Shown: in pieces, positions 55,139-63,600 of the stretch
How the letters are laid out: each line of letters starts with the position of its first letter
Position numbering within the stretch: position 1 is the stretch's first letter
Origin: UBA7328 sp002471345
GTDB lineage: Bacteria; Bacteroidota; Bacteroidia; Chitinophagales; Saprospiraceae
NCBI GenBank assembly: GCA_964011275.1
Contig: CAXGOB010000006.1
Coordinates: 1 to 64,000 of the forward strand
Direction: 5' to 3'
DNA length: 64,000 bases
Position numbers and translations under genes: made by a program
Notes under the pieces: generated by a model
Told to the model about the DNA's origin: nothing
The model's input: the letters and a program-made list of their open reading frames with translations, nothing else
The model's database searches: none

Positions 55139-55636
55139 ATGCCTGATAATAAAAATACTGCCTCTTTTATGATACGATTCACCCAACAATTTTTTGAGGA
55201 TAATACAGGTGAAGAAAATGTACAATGGAGAGGTAAAATCTCCCATATACAAGGTGGAAAAGAGAAAAACTTCTCAGAACTTGAGGACGCATTATCATTT
55301 ATTCAAGAAAATCTCACTTCACTGACACTTTCATCCACTTCACATAAGACTAAAGAAGAACAAGACGGGCTCTTGAGTAAAAGTTTTGACATTTGGAAAA
55401 AAATGGCCAAAAACGCTCCAAAGATGATGATGGAGACTATCAAAGATCCACAAGCACAAGTAGCAAATATTAAGGAACAACTCACTGATGTAGGCGAAGA
55501 AATTGGACAAAAATTAGAAATTGACTCTTGGAGAACAGCTTCTAGATCAGATATTCAAAATATCTTATCAGAAATGAAATCCATTTCAGACAAGATTGTT
55601 CTTCTAGATAAAAAAATTGACAAAATAAAAAGCTAG
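55139..55636 (+). CDS. Coiled-coil protein, possible granule-associated (phasin/PhaE-like C-terminus)
   Basis: A 165-residue soluble protein with no signal peptide. The N-terminal ~60 residues (FMIRFTQQFFEDNTGEENVQ, then WRGKISHIQGGKE) look like a small beta domain; then amphipathic helices with many Met (WKKMAKNAPKMMMETIKDP). The last ~35 residues form a heptad coiled coil after RSDIQNILSEMKSISDK, resembling the C-terminal SRSDI/E-type helix of PHA-granule proteins. It heads the SARP-like gene by 25 nt. Role with lipid inclusions is inferred from neighbours. Confidence 0.6.
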   Translation: MPDNKNTASFMIRFTQQFFEDNTGEENVQWRGKISHIQGGKEKNFSELEDALSFIQENLTSLTLSSTSHKTKEEQDGLLSKSFDIWKKMAKNAPKMMMETIKDPQAQVANIKEQLTDVGEEIGQKLEIDSWRTASRSDIQNILSEMKSISDKIVLLDKKIDKIKS

Positions 55637-55661
55637 AGAATCAAAATCATAGCATTTTACA

Positions 55662-56477
55662 ATGTCAGAAAACTTCAATGAAATAGAGAGTCTTATTAAG
55701 GATAATCCATCTAAGGATCTAAGACTCTATACATTAGGAAGGTTTGAAGCAATAGTAGAAGGTTACAGTGTTGATAAAAAATATTGGGGTCGAGATAAAA
55801 CGCTCCAACTCCTTCAATTCCTGATTAATGCACGTCACAGAGGCGGTCTTCATAAAGAACAAATTGTTAATCGACTATGGGAGGATTCAAACAAAGTATC
55901 AGGAGACAGAGATTTCAAAGTAGCCATGCATGGTATCAATAAAGCCCTCGAACCAAATCGACCAAACAGAACTGACCCCAAATATGTATTAAGACAGGGA
56001 CTCACTTATCAGCTTAACATGGAATATATCTGGCTTGATCTAGACATCATGGAAAAGCTTATTGAAATGGGAAACAACTTTATTAACAATCAAAAAGATA
56101 AGGCCATTCAAGCTTACACTGCAGCAATAAAGCTATATGAAGGCCCCTTCTTACCAGAAAGAATGTATGAAGATTGGTGCAGTGAAGAAAGAGAAAGAAT
56201 CCAAGTAATAACATTAAGTGGAATTATCAATCTGGCTGAATTATTGATTCCGTCCAATCCTATGGAAAGCATCCGATTGTCAAAGAGTGCCTTACTTATA
56301 GACAAAACTTGGGAAGATGCATACCGTATTCAAATGGAAGCCTATCTCGTGAATGGTAACAGACCTCAAGCTTTAAGAACATATGCTGAATGTGAAAAGG
56401 TTTTGGATGAAGAATTCGGAATATCTCCTTTACCAAGAACAAAAGCTCTCCTTAAAAGTATTGAACAAATAAGTTAA
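55662..56477 (+). CDS. SARP-like transcriptional regulator (winged helix plus BTAD)
   Basis: 271 residues in two parts: an OmpR-like winged helix at ~19-115 (LRLYTLGRFEAIVEG, KTLQLLQFLINARH, HKEQIVNRLWED, and YVLRQGLTYQLN), then a bacterial transcriptional activator domain at ~118-265 (DLDIMEKLIEMGNNF, AIKLYEGPFLPE, EDWCSEERERIQ, MEAYLVNGNRPQALRTYAEC). The order and length match stand-alone SARP regulators of Actinobacteria, which bind tandem 11-bp-spaced repeats. Exactly such repeats precede the next two genes, so it probably activates them. No receiver or ATPase domain. Confidence 0.85.
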   Translation: MSENFNEIESLIKDNPSKDLRLYTLGRFEAIVEGYSVDKKYWGRDKTLQLLQFLINARHRGGLHKEQIVNRLWEDSNKVSGDRDFKVAMHGINKALEPNRPNRTDPKYVLRQGLTYQLNMEYIWLDLDIMEKLIEMGNNFINNQKDKAIQAYTAAIKLYEGPFLPERMYEDWCSEERERIQVITLSGIINLAELLIPSNPMESIRLSKSALLIDKTWEDAYRIQMEAYLVNGNRPQALRTYAECEKVLDEEFGISPLPRTKALLKSIEQIS

Positions 56478-56508
56478 TCCTTCTTTTATCTTAATACCAT
56501 TCAACACC

Positions 56509-56543
56509 TGTAACTCAGCTGTAACTATCGACTTTCATCTTTG
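56509..56543 (+). promoter_or_regulatory. Activator-type promoter of the phasin/HhH gene
   Basis: TGTAACT at 56509-56515 and again at 56520-56526, an 11-bp period. Nine bases later is CATCTTTG (56536-56543), one mismatch from TAnnTTTG. No TTG is at -33; the repeats occupy that position. The 18 bp TGTAACTCAGCTGTAACT recurs exactly at 57224. Confidence 0.75.
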
Positions 56544-56576
56544 TTATAAAATTATTACAAACAGAAAGTATTTAGC

Positions 56577-57212
56577 ATGTCAACAGCAACAAAGATCAAG
56601 AAGAATATTACTAGAAAGAACCTGAAAAAGGAGTACGGTAAAATTCATGATAGAGTTATCAATGTATCAAAAGAAACTGTAGAAGTTACTGTAGATAACC
56701 TAGAAAAATGGCAAAATATGTTTTCTAAAGGATTTACTGCTAGTACTCCTTTAGTAGAAAAGGGGATTGATTTATCTTTTACAGTAGCAGAAACGCTATG
56801 GGATCAATACAGATCAAGTGGACAAAGAGTAAAATCACTTTTAGGTCTAGGAAAGAATGAGAACATTACTAATAAAGTTATTACCGCTGCACCTAAAGCA
56901 ACCATATCAACATCAAAGACAAAAAAAGTTACTGCTTTTGCGCCTAAAACAACGGCTTTAACACCAAAGACAAAAAAAGTTACTGGAGCTCCTAAAACTA
57001 AGACTATTAAAACTCCATCAAAACTTACTGACATTACTGGAATAGGACCAAAAATAGCAGGATTGCTAAATGAAGTTGGCATTAAAAGTATTGCTGATTT
57101 AGCTACAGCAAAAATGGAAACTTTAGAAAAAGTACTTAAAACAGCAGGGCCAAGATTTCAAATGCACGATTCGAGTACATGGGTGAATCAGGCTAAGGCA
57201 ATTACAAAGTAG
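56577..57212 (+). CDS. Phasin-like protein with Lys-rich linker and helix-hairpin-helix
   Basis: A 211-residue protein. Residues ~20-92 are amphipathic helices (VTVDNLEKWQNMFSKGF; AETLWDQYRSSGQRVKSLLG) that align with most of the next gene product. Residues ~100-148 form a disordered Lys/Thr/Ala/Pro linker with an imperfect duplication (TSKTKKVTAFAPKT, TPKTKKVTGAPKT). Residues ~150-190 are a helix-hairpin-helix (LTDITGIGPKIAGLLNEVGI), commonly DNA-binding. I infer a granule coat protein that also touches DNA, as PhaF does for PHA granules with its histone-like tail. Expressed from its own SARP-type promoter. Confidence 0.7.
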   Translation: MSTATKIKKNITRKNLKKEYGKIHDRVINVSKETVEVTVDNLEKWQNMFSKGFTASTPLVEKGIDLSFTVAETLWDQYRSSGQRVKSLLGLGKNENITNKVITAAPKATISTSKTKKVTAFAPKTTALTPKTKKVTGAPKTKTIKTPSKLTDITGIGPKIAGLLNEVGIKSIADLATAKMETLEKVLKTAGPRFQMHDSSTWVNQAKAITK

Positions 57213-57223
57213 ATCTGAGATAA

Positions 57224-57258
57224 TGTAACTCAGCTGTAACTGGCTGAATATATATTTG
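57224..57258 (+). promoter_or_regulatory. Activator-type promoter of the small phasin-like gene
   Basis: TGTAACT at 57224-57230 and 57235-57241 (11-bp period), then exactly nine bases to TATATTTG (57251-57258), a full -7 match. Same geometry as at 56509; no TTG at -33. Confidence 0.8.
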
Positions 57259-57294
57259 AACTATAATTAAAAAATAATCAATAAAAAAAATATC

Positions 57295-57612
57295 ATGGCA
57301 AACACGACAGCAAAGAAAACAGCTAAGACAGCAACAAAAGCAGCTCAAAACTTCAATATTACTAATGTTGTAGATAGAGTTATCGAAGGAGCAAAAGACG
57401 TTAATGACTTTATGCTTGACAATTCTGATGACCTAATCAAAGAGGCAGTGGTAAGAGGAGAACAATGGCAAAATGTAGCGTCTAAAGCTGTAAAAGGTGG
57501 CTTGAAATTAACAGCAAATACACAAGATATTGTATTCGACACATTAGACTCTTTAAAAGGTCAAATGTTAGATAGCAGATCTAGAATTAAAGGTTTGTTC
57601 AGTAAGAACTAA
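57295..57612 (+). CDS. Small phasin-like protein
   Basis: 105 residues, all helical. The N-terminus is Lys/Ala/Thr-rich (TTAKKTAKTATKAAQN), then amphipathic helices GEQWQNVASKAVKGGLKL and DTLDSLKGQMLDSRSRIKG. It aligns with residues ~20-92 of the upstream protein: EKWQN with EQWQN, and RVKSLLGLGKN with RIKGLFSKN. No signal or membrane segment, so cytoplasmic. I infer a lipid-inclusion surface protein. Followed by a terminator and preceded by its own activator-type promoter. Confidence 0.7.
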   Translation: MANTTAKKTAKTATKAAQNFNITNVVDRVIEGAKDVNDFMLDNSDDLIKEAVVRGEQWQNVASKAVKGGLKLTANTQDIVFDTLDSLKGQMLDSRSRIKGLFSKN

Positions 57613-57633
57613 TTATAATCCCAGCAAGATTAT

Positions 57634-57677
57634 CAAGGGCTGAATTATCAAATAGGTAATTTGGCCCTTGGTGTTTT
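57634..57677 (+). terminator. Intrinsic terminator of the small phasin-like gene
   Basis: A 14-bp stem (CAAGGGCTGAATTA with TAATTTGGCCCTTG, including two wobble pairs) and a 9-nt loop, followed by a short T tract (GTGTTTT). Confidence 0.8.
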
Positions 57678-57875
57678 ACGCCCTTAAGTAATTGATTTAC
57701 AATATTTTATCCTATTTTAAACACTAGTAATTTACGTTCCACTTTGCATTAATTATAAGACAATATTGCTGAAACATTCAACATTGTTGTAATATGCAGT
57801 TTTTCTAGAATTTTGAATGAGAAGAGTAATCTGATCACATTTTGTGGATCAATTATTCCAACTTAAACTATCACC

Positions 57876-58652
57876 ATGACTGAAGAACAGAACCCAATCA
57901 AAAAGCCATCTTTATTTTGGTTAATGACAGAAGCAAGTAGAGCTGTATTTGAATATGGGACTTTTTTTCCTTATAACTTCTTAAAGAAACAGGAAGAAAC
58001 AGGAGATGGTCATGCTGTACTTGTATTACCAGGTTTTATGGCTACAGATGTTTCTACTCAACCCCTTCGAAGGTTTCTAAAAAAGATAGGTTATCAATCT
58101 TATGGATGGGATATTGGAAGGAACTATGCAAATGAAGATTATGTGGACCTCCTCCTTGAAAAAGTCGAAGATATATATAAAGTAAGTGGAGAGCCAATTA
58201 GTATAATTGGCTGGAGCCTAGGTGGAGTATTTGCCCGACAAATAGCAAAGAAAAGACCTCACTTAATTAGACAGATTATCACATTAGGCTCGCCTTTCAG
58301 AGGGATAAACCTTCCAAATAATGCAGCATGGATATATAAATTTATTACAAATGGAAAGTCAGCACAAGATATAGATCCATTACTTTTAAATGATATTCCA
58401 AACCCTGCACCAGTTCCGACTACTGCTATTTACTCCAAAGAAGATGGTGTGGTACCATGGCAAACATGTATGGAACAACAAGAAAGCAATATTCACCAAA
58501 ATGTTCAGGTCAGAGGAAGTCATTTTGGCCTCGGAGTGAACCCTTCTGTTCTTGAAATAATAGCAGACAGGTTACAGTATAGTGAAGCAATTTGGGCTCC
58601 ATTTTCTCCAGAGACCAGAATTCAAGAGATGATGTTTTACCCATCTATGTGA
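57876..58652 (+). CDS. Alpha/beta hydrolase (lipase/esterase-like)
   Basis: 258 residues. HAVLVLPGFMATDVSTQPLR provides the oxyanion-hole strand, and the nucleophile elbow is IIGWSLGGVFARQIA (G-x-S-x-G). The acid is probably in YSKEDGVVPW and the His in RGSHFGLGVN. No signal peptide, so it acts inside the cell. Its place before the wax ester synthase suggests lipid or acyl ester turnover on storage inclusions; substrate is inferred from context. Confidence 0.85.
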   Translation: MTEEQNPIKKPSLFWLMTEASRAVFEYGTFFPYNFLKKQEETGDGHAVLVLPGFMATDVSTQPLRRFLKKIGYQSYGWDIGRNYANEDYVDLLLEKVEDIYKVSGEPISIIGWSLGGVFARQIAKKRPHLIRQIITLGSPFRGINLPNNAAWIYKFITNGKSAQDIDPLLLNDIPNPAPVPTTAIYSKEDGVVPWQTCMEQQESNIHQNVQVRGSHFGLGVNPSVLEIIADRLQYSEAIWAPFSPETRIQEMMFYPSM

Positions 58653-58801
58653 TGTTTTGAGTTTTATATTTTTTTACAATTAACACGTTATTAGTAAAGG
58701 CTCAAAAAGACTATTAAACTCGCCTAAGATGAAACTATTTTTATCTATAAGGTTGATAACTTTAATTTGTTATATTTTGGATCAGATTATTATAAAAGGA
58801 C

Positions 58802-60619
58802 ATGGTAGATAAACTTCTTGAAGGCTTAAATCTTTCTAACATCAAACCCATTACTGGACTTGATGCAACTTTTTTGTTTGGAGAGTCATCCACAAGTCCT
58901 ATGCATGTAGGAAGTGTATGTATTATAGAAGGATCACTTAAATATGACACATTTAAAAGTACGATTGCCGCTAGAATTCATCAGTTTCCATTATTAAGAA
59001 AAAGGTTAATGTCAGTTCCCCTGGGCGTGGATTACCCCTATTGGGTGGATGATCCAAATTTTAATCTTGATTTACATGTGAATCATATTGCTCTTCCAAG
59101 GCCTGGAGATTGGGACAGTCTGAGAGACATCGCCTCTGATATATTTAGTGAACCATTAGATCGATCTAGAGCCCTTTGGCATTATACTTTTGTGGAAGGT
59201 CTCGATGCCATAAATCAAGTACCCAAGGGATCCGTCGCAATAATTGGCAAAATTCATCATGTGGCTGTCGATGGAGTTGCAGGAGCTGGAATGTTAAGTC
59301 TTATTTTTGACGGAACGGACTTGTCAGGAGAAATAAAAGAACCAAGGCCATTCAAACCTGAACCACTTCCAAATGAACTTTCCTTAGCAGCGAGAAGTGC
59401 AATAAGTTTTGCTCGAAATCCTCTTAAATTTCCAAAGATCATAGCTAATACAGTATCCGCCACTGCGAAAGCAGGAATGCTTACGAGAGTTCAACATATA
59501 GATTTACCTACTGCTCCATTTACTGCTCCTAAAACTCCAATAAATGGCATTATTTCAGCACAGAGAAAATGGAGTGGCATAATGCTTTCTTTAGAGAGGA
59601 TGAAAGCATTGAAAAAAATTATGGGCACTACACTGAATGATGTAATTCTTGGGATATGTGCTGGAGCATTAAGAAGATACTTGCTTGAAAAAGACAAGCT
59701 GCCTTCAAAACCACTTGTAGCCATGGTCCCTATCTCAGTCCGTCAAAAATCTGAAGAAAATGAAGGAGGGAACAAAGTATCCAATATGTTGGTACAACTA
59801 GGTACTCATATAGAAGACCCTATAGAAAGGCTAGAGAATATTTATGAGAACACGATAAAAGGGAAAACTTACCAAGGAGCAATGGGGGCTAAATCATTGG
59901 CAAATATGGCTGAAGTAGTACCTTATGGAATAGCTAATCAAGCAGCTAAGATCTATTCCAGATACAATATGGCAAAAATGCATAATCCCGTATTTAATTG
60001 CGTAATTACCAATGTTCCTGGCCCTCAATTTCCACTATACATGCAAGGTCATAAGCTCTATGCGGTAATGAGTATGGCACCAATTATGGATGGTATGGGA
60101 CTAATTATAACCATCTTTAGTTATAACGGAGAAGTGAATATAAGTGCTACATCAGATAGCAATTCCATGCCGGATGTAAAGGTTTTCACAAAGTATCTAA
60201 GAGAATCTGCCAATGAATTAGAAAAAATAATCTTAGAAAAACAAGATGAAATAGAGGCAAAAAAATCTAAAAAAGAACAAACTCCAGAATCCGACAAGTT
60301 CTTTGACCACCTCAATAAATACTTAAAGAAAAATGCGAAGACAATTGAAAAAGGAGGTCTTTTTCAATTTAATATTGCTGGCCCCAAATCTTCAGAATGG
60401 GTATTAGACCTAACTGGGGCGAAACCATCTTTGAATAGAGGAAAAACAAAAAGTCCTGATGTCACCTTTACTGTTCAAGATAAGAACTTCTTAAAAATTG
60501 TAAAAGGTGACCTTAAAGTTCAAACTGCAGTAATTCAAGGAAGGTTAGCAGTAGGTGGTGATTCTGCAATGGCGATGAATTTGGGTAAAATTTTGAGTAA
60601 GGTTCCACCAATGAAATAG
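58802..60619 (+). CDS. Wax ester synthase/diacylglycerol acyltransferase fused to SCP2 domain
   Basis: 605 residues. The first ~460 are WS/DGAT: GLDATFLFGESSTSPMHVGS, the catalytic motif HHVAVDG (His152, His153, Asp157), and later LNDVILGICAGALRRYL, VPISVRQKSEE, FNCVITNVPGPQFPLYM. It esterifies diacylglycerol or fatty alcohol with acyl-CoA. After a charged linker, residues ~500-605 are an SCP2 sterol-carrier fold (FQFNIAGPKSSEWVLDLTG, SPDVTFTVQDKNFLKIVKG, GRLAVGGDSAMAMNLG), which binds lipids. This fusion is unusual; standard WS/DGATs are ~450-480 residues. Convergent with the acyltransferase fusion gene, 19 nt apart. Confidence 0.9.
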   Translation: MVDKLLEGLNLSNIKPITGLDATFLFGESSTSPMHVGSVCIIEGSLKYDTFKSTIAARIHQFPLLRKRLMSVPLGVDYPYWVDDPNFNLDLHVNHIALPRPGDWDSLRDIASDIFSEPLDRSRALWHYTFVEGLDAINQVPKGSVAIIGKIHHVAVDGVAGAGMLSLIFDGTDLSGEIKEPRPFKPEPLPNELSLAARSAISFARNPLKFPKIIANTVSATAKAGMLTRVQHIDLPTAPFTAPKTPINGIISAQRKWSGIMLSLERMKALKKIMGTTLNDVILGICAGALRRYLLEKDKLPSKPLVAMVPISVRQKSEENEGGNKVSNMLVQLGTHIEDPIERLENIYENTIKGKTYQGAMGAKSLANMAEVVPYGIANQAAKIYSRYNMAKMHNPVFNCVITNVPGPQFPLYMQGHKLYAVMSMAPIMDGMGLIITIFSYNGEVNISATSDSNSMPDVKVFTKYLRESANELEKIILEKQDEIEAKKSKKEQTPESDKFFDHLNKYLKKNAKTIEKGGLFQFNIAGPKSSEWVLDLTGAKPSLNRGKTKSPDVTFTVQDKNFLKIVKGDLKVQTAVIQGRLAVGGDSAMAMNLGKILSKVPPMK

Positions 60620-60638
60620 TAGATAAGTTTTAATTGTC

Positions 60639-63600
60639 TTAGCTACTTATTGGCCCCAAGGTATCTTGTTGTAATTCTCTTAGATAAAGAGATCTTACAT
60701 CTGCAATCCTTTCATTCATATTTTCTTTCGTCCAGTCAGCCACAGACACTGGTTTCAAAATCACCACTTCTACAACAGACGGTCTTACAAGGCTTCTACC
60801 TCTTGGCATTACATCATGAGCGTTCTTGATGACAATAGGAACGACAGGAACCCCTGCTGCCATGGCAAGATGAAAAGCTCCCTTCTTGAAAGGACCCAAC
60901 TTATAATCATAACTCCTAGTTCCCTCAGGAGCAATAGCTACAGATGTTCCGGTTTTTAAAGCTTCTATAGCTGGTTTCATGGCCTCTATAGCCTTATCCT
61001 TATTCGCCCTATCAATAAAAATGACCCCAGCAGCTGTCATCAAAGGTCCAATAGGAGACGATTTTAGTTCTTTTTTTGCAATAGCAACTGCATCTTTTTT
61101 AAGTAATTTACTCACGATGAAAAGGTCTGCACTACTCTGATGATTAAAAAGGAAAACTGCCGGACGATGAGACCAAAGATTGTCTTTTCCTTTAACAGAC
61201 ATTTTTATTCCTGCCACCTTTGTTCCGAGTTCTCCTAATGTGGCCATCATGGAATTCACTCCATCCCTTTTAGAGCCTGTGAGCATCGTAGACGCCATGC
61301 CTGTCAATGCTGCTGGGATTATACTTCCCATTGTAAGAGCCGTTCTTACAATATTTGAAACTCCTGGTTGGATTTCGTCATTAAATCTTAAAACGGGCCA
61401 ATCATTTTGAAAAGCTAAACTCTGTAACTCATTATCAGGATTTATAGGTCTTGGATTTCCTACCATTTCTAGAAGAGGAAGATCTTCATGACTGTCAGTG
61501 TAGAAATATGACTTACTTAGATCTAGGTCGAATTTATCTGCTAATTCCTTCGCGGCGATATATTTTCCTTCTCCCCAGCATGCTGGCTCTACAATCTCTC
61601 CTGTAAACTTTCCATTCTTTACTTCCATACGAGTACACATCACATGCTCTGTACCTAAATCTCTCGCTACAGGATTCACCTGATAAGGTGTTGCTGCCGA
61701 TATAATTGCCACCGTGTGCCCTTTAGCCATATGTGATTTTACTAGGGCTCTAGACTCTGGATAAATCGCGTCTGCAAGATGTTTTAAATAGACCTCTTCT
61801 CCTAGATCAATAAATATCTTTTCATTTACACCTTTTACTCCTTGTGCACTTGTGGCTGCAAGGCCTGCAAAATTTTTATTCCCTATGGCATATACCAATA
61901 CACCAGAAAATTGAGCAGCAACCTCCCGACCAGACATTTTACCACTTAAGAGCCTTTCTTGGAAAAATTCTTTGGCAGAAAATCCTTTTATTAACGTACG
62001 GTCCAGATCAAAGAAAGCGCCGATGTTTGCTCCTCCTTCAGCATTCATAACATCTGTAGAAACTGAAGCACTTTGAGTTCCAGGTACTACATATTTATCA
62101 ATATGAATGGTCCTTGTTTTTCTTTTTGAATTGACTTTTAGCGATATGGATTGTAGATCCTTTAGTCTTGAAGAATAGGAATCTAATTCTTTAGCAAAAG
62201 ATGAAAGGCCTCTTTTATTTGGTTTTGAAGGACTAGGAATCAATCCACGATTTTTGGCCAATCTAATTCCATTTTGCAGGAAAGGTTTAGATACAGATTC
62301 TACACGATGTATTTGTCCCATCCAATGCATCTCCTCCCCTACGAAGATACAGGCCTCAAGTAAAGATTTCTCATCTTCATATGCATCGTGCTCTAATGTA
62401 CGAAGGGCATGAATGACAACTTTATAGGCTTCTATATATGGATTAAGTATTACAAGTGAAACCAAGGTAGCTTGGCTAGATATTTTGCTTTTGATGTCAT
62501 AAGAAGAATCACTTAATTGACTTTCCCAATCTGAAGAAAGAAGAGTGAGATTTTGTTCTATTTCGTCCGTAAATTCCGATTTTCTGGAATAGAAAAATTC
62601 AAATTTGAAGAGGTCTCTCAAGTTCATAATCTCTTCCCAAAAAGTATTTAGTCTATTACTTTTTGCATTAGACACTTTGAATAGTGCCATCTCAATAAAT
62701 GCCCTATGATAAAGATGATGCACAGCCATATTCGAATAATAAATAGCTGACAAATAATTTCTGGTTACAATAGAATATTTAGCCTTTACTCCTTGGCCCA
62801 ATTGCTGAATTATTCCACCTTGTATCATAAGGTTGAGGGCAGACTGAACACTTTCATTAATCGATTTACCTCTATCTACTAAAGCATCTGGTCTGATGTG
62901 TTCCACAATAGACATCAATTCATGGACGTCCGATTCTATATCATTTTTATGTGCCGCAAATTTGCTCAACAGAGTCGTACATACTAATGATGAAGTAGTG
63001 ACAGGAGTAATTTGATTAATTCCATGAACCAATTCAAAGGCGAATCGAGGTAGCGAATATTTTTTACTGTAAAGTGAATCTTCTTCAAGTGGAATAGAAG
63101 CCATTTGGTCTGCAGAACGCTCTATTGGTTCTCCTATCCTGAGCGAAATTCTTCCAAAATCACCGCTCATGTTTTTGATATAGTTTAAAAACCACATCAA
63201 GCTTTCTGATTTCTTATCCTTGCCTCTACCCTCTTCTGTCATGTCTTGGACATCAGGTATCAGATCATACACTACGGATATTGGCACATATTTTACTTCT
63301 TTATCTGATTGTTCATCTCCTTCAGCTATATACTTAAGTATGCCCATTTGTGGCCAGACTAGCTTTCCTGTTCTCGACCTGGTACCTTCTATAGCCCACA
63401 TGAAATGACTCTTATTTCCAACTAAATGACTTATAAAGTGTCGAAGCGTAGCTTTATATACAAGATTATCTTTAAATGATCTTCTGATAAAAATTACCCC
63501 AGATTTTCTGCCTAACTCACCAAGTCCAAGGAAGCTCATATTAATACCAGCAAAAGTATAAGGGAGCTCCAACCCATAACGAATCAGAACAGCTCCGAGG

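Noticed and set aside
58744..58779. Degenerate SARP-like repeats before the WS/DGAT gene (TCTATAA, GATAACT, then ATATTTTG)
   Set aside because: The first half matches poorly and the spacing to the -7 box is 10, not 9; too weak to include in the regulon without a scan.
58729..58812. 27-codon reading frame with a hydrophobic middle, overlapping the start of the WS/DGAT gene by 11 bp
   Set aside because: Could be a leader peptide, but it overlies the likely promoter (TATATTTTG near 58771), has no clear ribosome site and no recognisable family; likely chance in AT-rich DNA.
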